Below are positions 36,006 to 47,311 of a DNA stretch of 64,000 bases, in pieces. Origin of the DNA: Mallotus nudiflorus. Its lineage: Eukaryota; Streptophyta; Magnoliopsida; Malpighiales; Euphorbiaceae. Position numbers and translations under genes: made by a program. The notes below the pieces were generated by a model. That model saw nothing but the letters and a program-made list of their open reading frames with translations, was not told the DNA's origin and ran no database searches. Numbering within the stretch: position 1 is the stretch's first letter; each line of letters begins with the position of its first letter. The stretch lies in the NCBI GenBank assembly GCA_947683625.1, contig CANTUR010000047.1, positions 4,154,001-4,218,000 on the forward strand. The letters are read 5' to 3'.

Positions 36006-37560
36006 ATGGATAACATAAGAGTGATGATGCAAGATGAGTTGAGACAGGCCTTGGTTGGATTGATGCCACCACCTACTACTGCTACACCTCTCGTTACAAC
36101 CATTCTACCTATTGTGGGCACACTACATGCTAATGATGACAATGTTACTAAGAACATACCTACTAGGGAAATGAAATTGGAGGATGTTAAGAGTTATATA
36201 ATTGAAAATGTGAAAAGGGAATCACTTGAGCAAGTTCAAGAGCTAGAATCTAAGCAGATAAAAGCACTGACTCAGAAGATGTCTAAAATGGAGGAATTAA
36301 TGAGAGTACAAGGCATCAGATACTCATTTGACTTTGATAATATGATGCAATTTAAGGAAGATAAACTACCTAATAAGTTCAAGCTACCATAGCTGTAAAA
36401 GTTTGATAGTACTGGAGATCTAAGGATCTACCTTAGTCAGTATACAACAACTATGAGCACCATTAAAGCTCCACTAGCAGTAGTTACAAAGTTTTTTGTA
36501 CTATCCTTTGAGGGAATGACTATTAATTGGTATCATGGGTTAGAGAAATCTATCCGAGTAGACTGGAGAGAGTTGTGCACTTTTTTTCTCAAACAATAGA
36601 ACCATAATGCCAGGCTTAAAGTGTCTATCAGGGATCTGGAATTGACCAAGCAAAAACTTAATGAATCCTTTTTGAATTTTTTAATTAGATTTATGAATAA
36701 GGCAGGATTAATAAAGAATAAACTGGCTGAAAAGGATCAAGTTAGGATAAAATTCTGAAATGTGTCGCCCAATCTAGTTAAGAGGTTGCAAATAAAGAAA
36801 CCTAAGACATTTATAAACCTTTATAATGATGGCTTGCAAGCTGAGGAGATTGAGAGTGATAAAAAGAGGATTGCTAAAGGCACCATCATAAGGAATTACC
36901 TAAATGGGGACACATAATAAGGAAGAACTAGCCAGACATGTTGTTCAACAACCAAGGAGATTCTTTAATTTTAACTAACCTTTGTTAAAAGTACTAGAGC
37001 ACCTAATGCAAAAGGGCTTACTTCAACCTTTACCTAATCCAAACCCACCAAACCCAAACATCCTAGGCTATAACCCAATCAAGCACTGTAAATTCCAACA
37101 AAACCTCCAATACTCCATGGATAACTGCATCCATCTCAAACATTAAATCAAAAACCTTATAGACTCTGAAAAGATCATAGACCCCAAAAACCCAAGCACG
37201 AGAAATAATCCTTTCCTAAATTACCAAAATGTACCACCCCTAACTACCATGATGATTAAATCAGGAGTTAGTGAGGAAGAAGTGTTAAACTCTTTTAAGG
37301 ACCTAAACCTTAAAACTAATGAGAAATCTCTTAATACACCTAATGATATGGAAAGAGCAAAAGACTTATTGGGTTAGACTTCAAGCAAGTTTGACTATAA
37401 GGTGTTTTACACTAAACCACCTTCTTTTAACATATCCTTTGAGTTGATTGTGCCTATAGGATGGGGTAATGAGTTTGATGATGAGAAGATGTTAGACAAG
37501 GAAGAAACATGCATAGTGGAGGTACAGAAGGATGAAGTCATGGAGACAGTTGGCTAGAAG
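36006..37560 (+). pseudogene. Gag of element D (Tat/Ogre-type), decayed
   Basis: The open N-terminal part (36,006-36,392, 128 codons) runs from MDNIRVMMQDELRQALVGLM through a coiled-coil-like stretch (VKRESLEQVQELESKQIKAL) to KLPNKFKLP. The capsid continues after a stop: FDSTGDLRIYLSQYTTTMS, VLSFEGMTINWYHGLE, WRELCTFFLKQ and LNESFLNFLIRFMNKAG, the usual DG.GDP..HL / WF..L / R..FL.Q / E....Y..R.. order. Near 37,090-37,170 there is a knuckle-like block (CKFQQNLQYSMDNC then IHLKH.IKNLIDSEK) typical of Ogre-type Gag. A last acidic part ends near 37,560. Several stops. Confidence 0.8.
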
Positions 37561-39740
37561 ATGCAAGAATAATTGTTATGTTAGCTACCTCAAGGACAAC
37601 CACTATAAGACCCAGCATCCCTAACATCTATAATAGGAAATAAATTTTCTTATTGTCTTCTTTAAATAAAATTTTAGTTTCTTTAGAACTTGTTTTATGT
37701 TAGTGATTGATGGTATAAATTCTGATCATACTTACTTATGTAATGTACATCATAATAAAACTGTGCATTATAATATTAATTGCATTTGTATTTTTAACAT
37801 AAATAAAATTCAATTAGATTTATTCAGTATGGGTATAAATGCAAATTCAAAGAATATACATATATCACATGGTGTAACTTCTAACGATAGGAAATTTGAG
37901 GAGAAAATAAAAAGAATAAAAAAAAGAGAAAAAAGAACAGTAAAGTAAAAAATTAAAGAGATAAAAAATTCAGGACTAGCTGATAACATGAGTTGTATCA
38001 TGTGATGTAATGAATGTTCTCATTTTTTCCTTAATGAATGATTAAAATTGAATTTGAAATTTTTGTTCAAATATCGCATATTCATCTATGTCATACTGCA
38101 TAAGTATCTGAATGGAAAAACAATACATAATGAAAGTTAAATTAGAGCTATGAGATTACTATTTTAGTTATGTTTTCTTTTTTACCACCCCTTTGTAATT
38201 TTCCTTATAAGCCTAGCATCCCCTTATCCCTTGAGAATTCAGGTGGCTTAATAACTTGCATTGCAAGTCTTGTCTTATAACTATCATCAATCATTGCATC
38301 AACATCAAGCCTTATATTTAGCTCAAGAGTCCTTCAAAGTGCAAATCTAGTTGATTTCATCATCAAGAACTCACTTCAGTTAGTTTGCCCACTCCTCTGC
38401 ACCTCTAATGCATAAGATTGCAACTAATAGGGTTAGTAAGATAAAGGATCAACAATAGCAGTGAACGAACTGGGTTTTTTGCACATAAAAATGAAAAAAA
38501 GAGACTTCTTGAATAGCTTGAATGAATTTAGAATGAAATTGGGGGCAAAATGTAATTTTGGGGGTAAATTACAGAACAGTAAGTTTGTATTCAAAGAGTG
38601 CAGAAGGAACATTAAAGTATAAGAGCTAGTACAAAAGATCTAGGGGCAGAAAGAAGCATACAAATACAATTGCAAAAAGAAAAGTTCAACAGTGTATCAG
38701 TCAATCACAAGCTCTAACGTCAAGCTATAGAATCCACTTGCTAGCCTAGTCATCAGTCTGATGAATCATATCAGAAGGTCTAACATCAAAAGTACCAACA
38801 GTGAAGCATTCAATACTCAAGCCTATAGGATGTTGATGAGGCACCTCGTTCTCAAACTCTAAGCTATAAACATAGCTCTATTCCAAACAGGAGACCTATT
38901 AAGATAATGCATGTCATACATAGCATGCATACACTTATATACATCTATTGTGAAATACTTGCTTTGCATAATAACATCTTTGAGCTTAGGCAAGATCGCG
39001 CAAATACTTTGTCACAAACATTCAAAATTAGTGTTATAAAAATACAGAAAGGTATTGAGAATGTTCACATCTGAGAGAAAAGGGTAACACTATTAAAATG
39101 AACCTAATGCTTAATGGGACTTTAGACCTTGGGAGCCTAATAAATTATAAGCCCATCCAATAAGGGAATATCATCAATAGTGATACTTACAAAAGCATCA
39201 TCCTAGCAACCGTAAGAGGCTGGATAGGATGTTCAAGCTCCTCAGATTCCACATCCATCTCCATAGTCTCATCGAGAGCATCATCTGGAACATCTCTCCA
39301 CAACAGTTAGGCCAGCGTATGGTATGGAAGATGGTGATAATAAGGTCCAACATGTCAGCAATACATTCGTCGGCCTTATAAAAAGTGAAGAATGCACTCA
39401 AAACTTAAAATGAATACACTGTAAAAATTATTTAATTAAAGAACCATCTTAATCATAAAATTCATAAATTGAAAGTAAAATCATCCACTTTATAAGATCA
39501 TATGTGAAAAGCCTATCTCATGACGTTTGATCATAGTGGCTTTCTATTATTAGCCTCGCAAAATTTAAATGAGTAGTTAACAGTTTTGTGCTAAGAGTTT
39601 ATAAACTCTAATCAATCTAATGCTTGCTTTGCACCCAAATGAGGAGAAGAAAATGCAAAAAAAAAAAATTTATGGACATAAAGCATAAATTGCTTGAATT
39701 TCAAAGTATCATTTTAGTCTTTTGAATGATAAATTTGCAT
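37561..39740 (+). other. Element D internal non-coding region
   Basis: About 2.2 kb where pol should be. No RT, RNase H or integrase motifs are seen on either strand. The AT-rich frame at 37,697-37,948 is Lys/Asn-rich at its end and not convincing as a protein. Confidence 0.6.
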
Positions 39741-39741
39741 A

Positions 39742-40080
39742 TACTATACTCCAATGCTTAAAAATGAGTATGAGTACAAATCCCTTGATGGTATCCATAT
39801 TGAATAATATAAGAAAGGCAAGGGAACACTAAAAGGAGAATCAAAAAAAGAGCAATCATAATTTACTCCAATGCTCAGAAATGAGTAAGAGTATCAATAT
39901 GAAACCTCTAGCAGTATCCACACTGAGTAATACAAGAAAAGTTGGGAAATACTAAAAGTGGACCATGCTAAAAATTACTATATTTACTCTAATGTTCTAT
40001 AAGAGTATAAGTATCCAAAGGACCTTTCTAATGGTATCCACAATAAGTAATATGGGAAAGGCAAGGGAATACTTAGATAA
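39742..40080 (+). repeat. Tandem array 1 of element D (~115 bp x 3)
   Basis: Three diverged copies, each with a 'tactccaatgctcagaaatg' block followed by 'agtaagagta', a 'ggtatccacactgagtaata' block and 'aagaaaggcaagggaa'. Each copy opens with TACTC and has GAGTA about 15-20 bases later, so it could fold as a hairpin. Confidence 0.8.
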
Positions 40081-40536
40081 GGAAGGAAAGCACAAAAATA
40101 ACTCAAATACTATTTTGATACTCATAATTCAATCTTGTTATGCTCAATTTTCATAAGTTCTGTTTGGGAAATTATCCATAAGATTAGGTGTGGAAGTAAG
40201 CTCTTCACTTGGTAAAAGATATGCTCTCAGCATAAGATGGTTAATGATGCCTCTGACCTTTGCGAATGGCAAATAAATGGTAGTCATGAAAATAAAAAAT
40301 AATGAGATGTGTTGAGTAATTTTCTCATAAATTTTTAGCATTATAATATGCTTTTATATATTCATCATAATTGAAACTAACTTTAATAAGTTTGTAAGAA
40401 TTACAAATCTAGAAGGAAGTGCACTTAAGTTATAGAGTTAGTCAACACATTAAAATTCAAAGTTAGTCATGAAAAATGCTAATAAGTCAGCACAAAGAAT
40501 TCAAAGCATTTGATTCAAATAATTGAAGATAAAATA

Positions 40537-41596
40537 GCGAGCAATTATGGACTGTAGCTTTATCAAAGGCAAGCAATAAAAGGTTTACAGTAAATTTGCA
40601 AGCAATGAAAGGATTGTAGTCAATTTGCAAGCAATTATGAATTATATCATTAATGGCAAGCAACGAGAGGGTTGCAGTTAATTAAAATCAATGAACAGTT
40701 ATGGACTGTAGCATCATAACTGAGCAATGAAAGGATTGTAGCATTATTAGTGAGCAACAAAAGGGTTATAGCTAATCATGAGCAATTATAGATTGCAGCA
40801 TCATTAGTGAGCAATAAAAGGGTTGCAACTAATCACGAGCAGTTATGGACTGCAACATCATCAGTTGGCAATCATCATCAGTGAGTAATAAAAGGGTTAC
40901 AACTAATCATGAGCAATTATGGACTATAGCATCACCAGTAGGCAATCATCAACAGTGAGCAATGAAAGGGTTGTAGCTAATTGTGAGAAATTATGGATTG
41001 TAGCATCATCAGCGAGCAACAAAAGGGTTATAGCTAATCACGAGCAATTATGGATTGAAGCATCACCAGTGAGCAATGAAAGGGTTATAGTTAATCATGA
41101 GTAGTTATAGACTGCATCATCATTGGTGAGCAATGAAAGGGTTATAGCTAATCGTGAACAGTTACAGACTGTAGCATCACCAGTAGGCAATCATCATTAG
41201 TGAGCAATGAAAGGGTTACAGCTAGTCGGGAGCAATTATGGATTACAGTATCATCAGTGAGCAACAAAAGGGTTACAGCTAATTATGAGCAATTATGGAT
41301 TATAGCATCATCAGTGAGCAATGAAAGGGTTGTAGCTAATCGTGAGCAATTATAGATTATAGCATCATCAGCAAGTAACAAAAGGTTTGTAGCTAATTAC
41401 GAGCAATTATGGACTATAGCATAATCGGTGAGCAATGAAAGGGTTGCAACTAATTACGACCAGTTATGGACTGCAGCATCACCAGTGAGTAATGAAAGGG
41501 TTGCAGCTAATCATGAGCAATTATGGATTACAGCATCATCAGTGAGTAATGAAAGGGTTGCAGCTAATCATGAGCAATTATGGATTGTAGCATAAT
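40537..41596 (+). repeat. Tandem array 2 of element D (~57-bp unit, ~18 copies)
   Basis: Unit blocks in order: 'gagcaattatggattgtagc', 'atcatcagtgagcaatgaaa', 'gggttgcagctaatca'. Copy number is approximate because some units are longer or partial ('agtaggcaatcatc' inserts). Each unit contains two short inverted pairs: GCAAT...ATTGT/C (or GCAGT...ACTGC, ACAGT...ACTGT) and GCAAC...GTTGC. The open frame at 40,919-41,104 is only a reading of this array. Confidence 0.9.
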
Positions 41597-41612
41597 CGCA
41601 TAAGAGAATTCA

Positions 41613-42150
41613 AACTATACGATCGAGTGTAGTTAGCATTGTATGACCGAGTGCAATGTATTATTTTAAATCAAATTATATGATCGAGTGAAGTCAGCAT
41701 TATATGATCGAGTACAATGTATTTTCAATATAAATTATATGACTGAGTATAATCAGCATCATACGACTGATTGTGATGTGTTTCTTTTCAATTCAGACTA
41801 TACGATCGAGTGTAGCCGGCATTGTACGACCAAGTACAATGTTTTTTCAATCAATATTATATGACCTAGTATAATTGGCATCATATGACCGAGTGTGATG
41901 TATTTCTTTCTCAATTCAAACTATACAATCGAGTGTAGTCAGCATTGCATGACCAAGTACAATGTATTTTCAATCAACATCATATGACCAAGTGTGGTTT
42001 ATCCTTCCATTTAGACTATACATCCAAGTATAGTCCACATTGTACAACTAAGTGCAATGTATCCTTTTCATACAAGTATAGCCAATATTATACGACTGAG
42101 TATGATATGTCCTTATAAATCAATATTGTACATCCAAGTATATCAAATTC
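41613..42150 (+). repeat. Tandem array 3 of element D: alternating ~22-bp hairpin modules
   Basis: About 17 modules share a core near TGACCGAGT (variants CGATCGAGT, TGACTGAGT, CATCCAAGT) flanked by complementary arms. Arms differ between modules but stay paired: ACTATAC/GTGTAGT at 41,615; CATTGTA/TGCAATG at 41,638; ATTATA/TATAAT at 41,735; CATCATA/TGTGATG at 41,758 and 41,880; GACTATAC/GTATAGTC at 42,014. Modules alternate in pairs, giving a ~60-120-bp higher-order period. The array directly precedes the 3' LTR remnant. Confidence 0.85.
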
Positions 42151-42210
42151 ATAAGCAAATGCTTCATGAAGCACAAGTAAGTATCCTAACTTTCAATTAA
42201 GAAATTGAGT

Positions 42211-45200
42211 GCTAGTTAAAAAATGGTCAAAATTTTATAATTTCGATTGGAATTACATTAATTCTGATTGGATTAGAGTTTTCCATTTGGTTATTTGATT
42301 TTTCAGAAAATAAAAATATCTTTTTGTTGAATCTTGATTGGTTTGAAATTTTCATAAAATTATTTTTTATATTTATCTAATATTTTTAAGAAAATAGAAT
42401 TCTTTTAGGAATCAATTTATATGTAGGGTTTGAAGGGCTATTTGTTAGGTTTCATGATACAAACGCAGTGGAAATATAAAAATGTTGTCATATTCCCAAA
42501 CCTGGATCCATGTAATTTGACTACTTAATTAAATCTAGGGTTTTAAGAATCTTACCAAAATGCAAAAGAGGAAAGAAAATCTAGAAAGATAAGAGGAGGT
42601 TCACTCTAATGACACCTTACCTCGAGCTTTTGCTTTGATTCATATTCGGATTTTAGACATCTTTAAAAAAATTCGTCCTCTAAAGGTATCCACACGAATA
42701 GGCCTTGATCAAAACGATCGATGTGTGTGCTAGCACGACTTGGTTGTCTCACAACTCAAGAACAAAACTCTCTTTGATTTTGTTTTTCTCAAAATGTAGA
42801 GAAAGAGAATTTTAGGTGGTTCACTCAATTGATCTTTTACAAACCCTAGAGAACATAATATATATATAGAGTTCTCAATTAGGGTTTCACTTACCAAACC
42901 CTTTTTGGTAAATAGCTATTAAATTTGAATTTTATTTATTTAAAATAAAATCAGTAATATATTTATTATTTATTTAGATAACAATTATCCTAAATAAATA
43001 ATTAAATATATTTATTTCCAAAGAGTTTAACTAAGCTTAATAAGTCTATAATTGTTTTGGGTCTCTTCTAAGTGTGTGACCCTGTAGGCTCACATAACAT
43101 TAGCAATGGGCTTAAATCTCTATTTAGACCTATAAGTCATAAGTGGCCTCTAGCAAGACATTATGACTACCTAAGTCATATGAAATCAATAATCCGACAT
43201 AACCTAATTACAATGAACATTATAGTCCCTTTATCACATGATATCTGTATTTAACATAAGGTATAAAATGTCATCCTTATATAGTTCAATAATATTATGA
43301 CTTGATTCCAAGTAGACTAAAAATGATAACTCTTTATCAATTCATTTCAGCATGGCCATGCATTTTCCTTCAGTCTAACTCATCAAGGGGCCCATAGATA
43401 TTTTACTCATATTAATGAGGGATAAATTCCTTCTCAATCACTCACATTCCTCATATAATTCATTTCATATCCAATAACATTCTATTTAATCATTCGATTA
43501 AAGATAATGTTAGAATGTGTCAAAATATAAAAAAATATATATATAGAAAACCATGGTGATTTCAAGGTCAAATGACTTAAACAATATCACTACAATGAGA
43601 AATACTTATGGCAATAATCTATATAGTATTCTTATAATGGGTCAATCCAGTACATGATCTCTCATCATATACCTATGAGTTGACTTAATATCTCATATAC
43701 ATGATTAGTAAAACATAATCATCAATCGACATCATACTAGCCTTATTAATATTTATACAATAAATAAATGGCTAGGGATAATTAGAATAGAACTCTTACT
43801 TTAATCTAAGGGTTTTACTATTAAGTCACATACTTGATGACCTTAGTAAGAATTGACCATTCAAATAATGATCATAAAAGGAATCATAATGGAAATGCCT
43901 CTTTATTAATAAAATAGAAATGTCAATACATAATAAAAAATGATTAACCTAGTGCATATCACTAACACTATTTTACTATAAAATGAGGTATTTTGGCTCC
44001 TTTAGGGGGGACTTTTTTAGGGGGAGGAGCAGTACTCTTATTCACAACTTTTATTTTGACATTTTGAAGAGCATTCTCTATGCCAAATTATCTTTTGGCT
44101 TGTGGATTTTTCTTAGGATAAAGCATTCTTGACTCTTTTCCTTTGTTAATTGTTTTGAAAAAGCATTCTTTACAAAAATTCCCCTTTTGCTTAATTGATT
44201 AATTAAAACTCTTTGGAGGATTTTTGAAGAACAAAATTCGAAAACTTATCAAAAACGGTGATTTTACAAAATCTGAGGAGCGCTCCATTAAAATCATTAA
44301 TAACTATCATCTTCTCTATATTCTTCTTTTCTTTTTGATTTTATTGATTTTTTTTCTTTTATTTGAGGTATTATTATAATTTATTCACTAATTATAATTT
44401 TGTTTCTTTTATTCATGGTGATTATGGAGGAAAATACATGATGATCATGTTTGGAGGATTGAATCTATGAGAATTCCATGGAATGTCATGGATAAGATAT
44501 TGTAGAGACATAGTTTCTAGGGTCTTTATTTTTTATTTATTGCTTTATTTTATTTATGTTTTTTGGGTGTATTAATTGTAGGAATAGTGGAATTATGTGT
44601 GTGATTGCCACATGTTGATTATTTGGTTAGTAAAGTTACAGTTTCAATTGGGCAATTAATTAAAATCCGTAGAGGAAGTAGATTAATTTAGGATTATATG
44701 TTAGTTAAAATTAGGATTTTAAGAGGAATAATTATTTGGTTGTTTGATCTTTTATTTAATTGTTTTGATATGTTTTATTTGTTTTTAGGCTTATTTATTT
44801 ATTTTTATGTGTTTTGGGCCTTAACCCCATATTAGATTCTAATCCACTTAAATAAATTTATATTTTTTAAGTTTAATTAATTAAAATGCATTTTAGGTCC
44901 ATAATTAATTAGAAATTAGGGTAGAGGTAACTTAGACCATTTAGTAAATTAGATATAAGACCACTTAATTTAATTTAATTAATTAGACTTAGCCCATTAA
45001 GTTTAAACTTTTTTCATAATTTGTAGATTTAAGATCATCTTAGAATTAAAACATGTAGAATTAGGCTCATTAATTTAAATACTTCATAATTTATAGATGT
45101 AGGCCCATTTTTAGACTTAAAATAAATAGACCTAGGTTCATTTAATTAAAATTAAAAGGAATTAGTCTTTAGGCTCACTTGTAAATTAAAACATGTAGAT

Positions 45201-45619
45201 TTAGCTCATTTAATTAAAATCAATGTAGATTAGACTAACCTAGGGATTGTATTGAATGTATTATTTACTTGTATTTTTCATGACTAGTTTGCATTGAAGT
45301 TGATTGTTAGAATAAGGGTTTATATGAAATTGCATGTAAATAGAGGATAATATAATAATTCATAAAGTAATTTTAAAAGAACACAAGACTGAAAGAAGTT
45401 GGTATTTTGTATCTATAATCTCCTGATTGTGGTGCTAGTTTTCTTTTAAGGAATCAAGTGCCACCTTTTCGATTTGTCCCAGTTATTACCCCAGGTGGTG
45501 ACTCCTCATCTTCACACCATGTCTATATGATAGTGGTTAGTGTGTTCTCTAAAGCCCTGAGCTCAAACAGTAATGGGGTTACTAAAATCTTGGACACGCG
45601 CTAAACCCCACCGTCTACA
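42211..45619 (+). repeat. 3' LTR of element D, 5'-truncated and interrupted by E
   Basis: Matches the 5' LTR from about 33,088 onward, ends ...CCGTCTACA at 45,619, and lacks the first ~265 bp of the LTR. E occupies 42,443-43,967. Without E and one copy of its target duplication it is about 1.88 kb. Confidence 0.85.
42443..43967. mobile_element. Element E: solo LTR with perfect 5-bp target duplication
   Basis: 1,525 bp, TGTTAGGTTTCATGATAC...GTGCATATCACTAACA, with TGTTAG/CTAACA inverted ends and CTATT directly repeated on both sides (42,438-42,442 and 43,968-43,972). The uninterrupted D LTR reads straight through the same site at 33,345 (gaagggctgttttactat). No internal region, so it is a solo LTR or a small LTR-only element; the ends are of copia type. 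The 60-codon frame inside it is not a gene. Confidence 0.9.
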
Positions 45620-46634
45620 GTCACACTCAAATGTAAGTGTTTTCATAAGGCTTACACTCTAACAAAAGTATTTTCAATGGCTCACACTCTAACCCACATT
45701 TTAGGAACATTCGTCTTAGCTTACAAGTGATTAAAACACTAACCTAACTCACACAATCTTACTGATGAGCTATTGAATGATAGTTTTAAATACTCACCAA
45801 CCCACACTCAAGAACACTCTTAAGATAAATAAAAATTACAAGAATTAAAGATGAAAATTTTGGTAGTTGAATTATTAATTAATGATTAAATGCTTAAATA
45901 TTGCTTTCAATGTGTTTGCTCAACTTCCTTTACATGTTCAAGCTATGTTATTAGTGTATTTAAACCCTCATAAAGAAAAAGAGTTGCTGGAGGTGCATTA
46001 AATGCAAATAGAGTTGTTTAAACCACCTAAAAATAAGAGCTTGCAACTTTGTCATGACTTATGAAAAAAATCATCATTGGTCATGAAATCGAGGCACCAA
46101 GATGAAAATTTGAATTCATGCACTTTCATGAGTTATGACACTTCTATCATTGGTGATTATGTGATTCTAGGAACAAGTGGCATAGTCATTGTTCATGACA
46201 CCTTTGTACCACTCGTGACATAGTCTGTCATAGCCTCTCTTTCTCATGACATTGGTGGTGATTAGCATCAGAATTTTATGAAAAATGCAAATTGAATCTT
46301 CATAATTTTGCTCAAATTTTTTTTTCTAATGATTGGTATTTGCTTATGACCATTAGTAATAAAGATTCTTATCATAGTTTACTAAATTTGACTTTAGATT
46401 TTTAATGAAAAATACGATCTTCAATTTTTTCTTTGTCACTACTCATGATGGCTTTATCACCACTCATGACAAAGCTGCTTACTTGGAAAAAATCAAAGTG
46501 CTAACTTTTGATTCATTGAGTTGTGAAATTTTAAATAACCTAAATATAAACACTTAAGCATGGGAATTAAATATAATTTTACTGAATTAATTGTGACCAT
46601 CAAAAATAATTATTTTACCCCTCAAGTTTCAACA
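45620..46634 (-). repeat. Element H 5' LTR, distal part
   Basis: Continues the LTR cut at 32,819. 'aagtgttttcataaggctta' at 45,636 closely repeats 'aagtgttttcctaaggctta' at 32,799, probably an internal LTR repeat. It contains several CATGAC/GTCATG blocks at 46,050-46,480. It ends at 46,634 with TGTTGAAACTTGAGGGG on the minus strand. Confidence 0.7.
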
Positions 46635-46639
46635 CCTTC

Positions 46640-47311
46640 CTCAATACTAATGGGAAGAATTTTTGGAGAAATGGTACTATTGTTGTTACACCTCCTGGAA
46701 ATTGATAGATTCATAAGAAAATCTGATGGTTCCATTATAGAGAAGGCCATAATAATTATTTTTTGTCTCAAAAATCAATATGCTTGTCAAGTACTTGATA
46801 TTCCAATATCATATCTAAAAATGAGGCCATTCGATGCAACAACTATCGACACTATTAGATTGTCAAACCTCTAGCTGCACCTCCTATAGAGTTCATCTCA
46901 TCCTCTCCTTTCTCTAAACATCCAAAAATGATCCTCAATCTATTTTTTTCATATTTTTTTTCCTTTACATATTATTCATGATTAATGATGAAGTGAATTA
47001 AGCTAAAGCTGGGAATGTTTCAATGACAAGTAATTTATGAATCAAACATTTATAAACTAGAAAAATGAACGATCTTCATTACCGAGGTCTGGAGCTGGTG
47101 ACATTATGATTTCTCCTGAAATTAAAAGAAATAAGGAAATTAACATGATGATTACAAAAAATTATTTAGGTAAATCAATCATATATGCACGTTCTTTTGT
47201 CAACCTTCAAAATTTTTACTCACGATTTATCTTTTCCTTATTGCCTATTCTTACATTTTCTTTTTCTTTTTCACTTAAAGTAGTTGATTTAGTCATTAAT
47301 AAAAAAAGGTA
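46640..47311. other. Spacer between elements H and G
   Basis: No gene recognised. The 104-codon frame at 46,560-46,874 crosses the H LTR end into flanking DNA and is probably chance. The last ~75 bp (from about 47,240) are duplicated together with the start of G's LTR. Confidence 0.5.

Larger units (their letters stand above)
32820..45619 (+). mobile_element. Element D: gag-only Ty3/gypsy element (TR-GAG-like) with 3' tandem arrays
   Basis: 5' LTR 32,820-35,040 (2.22 kb), primer-binding site at 35,041, gag at 36,006-37,560, then about 4.6 kb without pol, and a 3' LTR from about 42,211 to 45,619 that contains solo LTR E. No RT, RNase H or integrase motif is visible between gag and the 3' LTR, so the element would depend on enzymes from a relative. 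The gag type and primer site suggest a Tat/Ogre relative. A third copy of its LTR stands alone as F at 48,895-51,104. The 3' non-coding part holds three tandem arrays. D sits inside element H's 5' LTR; no clean target duplication is seen (cttat against gtcac). Confidence 0.75.
31089..46634 (-). mobile_element. Element H: internally deleted SIRE-like Ty1/copia element, split by element D
   Basis: 3' LTR remnant at 31,089-31,320, gag at 31,298-32,477, primer-binding site at 32,523-32,534, and 5' LTR at 32,538-32,819 plus 45,620-46,634. Element D separates the two LTR parts. The minus-strand LTR start TGTTGAAACTTGAGGGG (46,634 leftward) and near-identical flanking 5-mers (ccttt at 31,084-31,088, ccttc at 46,635-46,639) define the ends. 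Removing D leaves a 5' LTR of about 1.3 kb. All pol and most of the 3' LTR are deleted. Lineage is inferred from the gag and the tRNA-Met primer site. Confidence 0.75.

Noticed and set aside
37697..37948. 83-codon plus-strand frame after D gag
   Set aside because: Asn/Lys/Ile-rich AT-driven frame with no pol motif and no match to element proteins.
40537..41596. Open frame 40,919-41,104 as a repeat protein
   Set aside because: The frame is a by-product of the 57-bp tandem unit. It opens and closes with array drift and has no family.
32815..45624. 20-bp repeat 'aagtgttttc-taaggctta' on both sides of D as a target duplication
   Set aside because: Too long for an LTR-element target duplication and not adjacent to D's right end; more likely an internal repeat of H's LTR.
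46560..46874. 104-codon plus-strand frame as a gene
   Set aside because: It crosses the boundary between H's LTR (ends 46,634) and flanking DNA and shows no family features.
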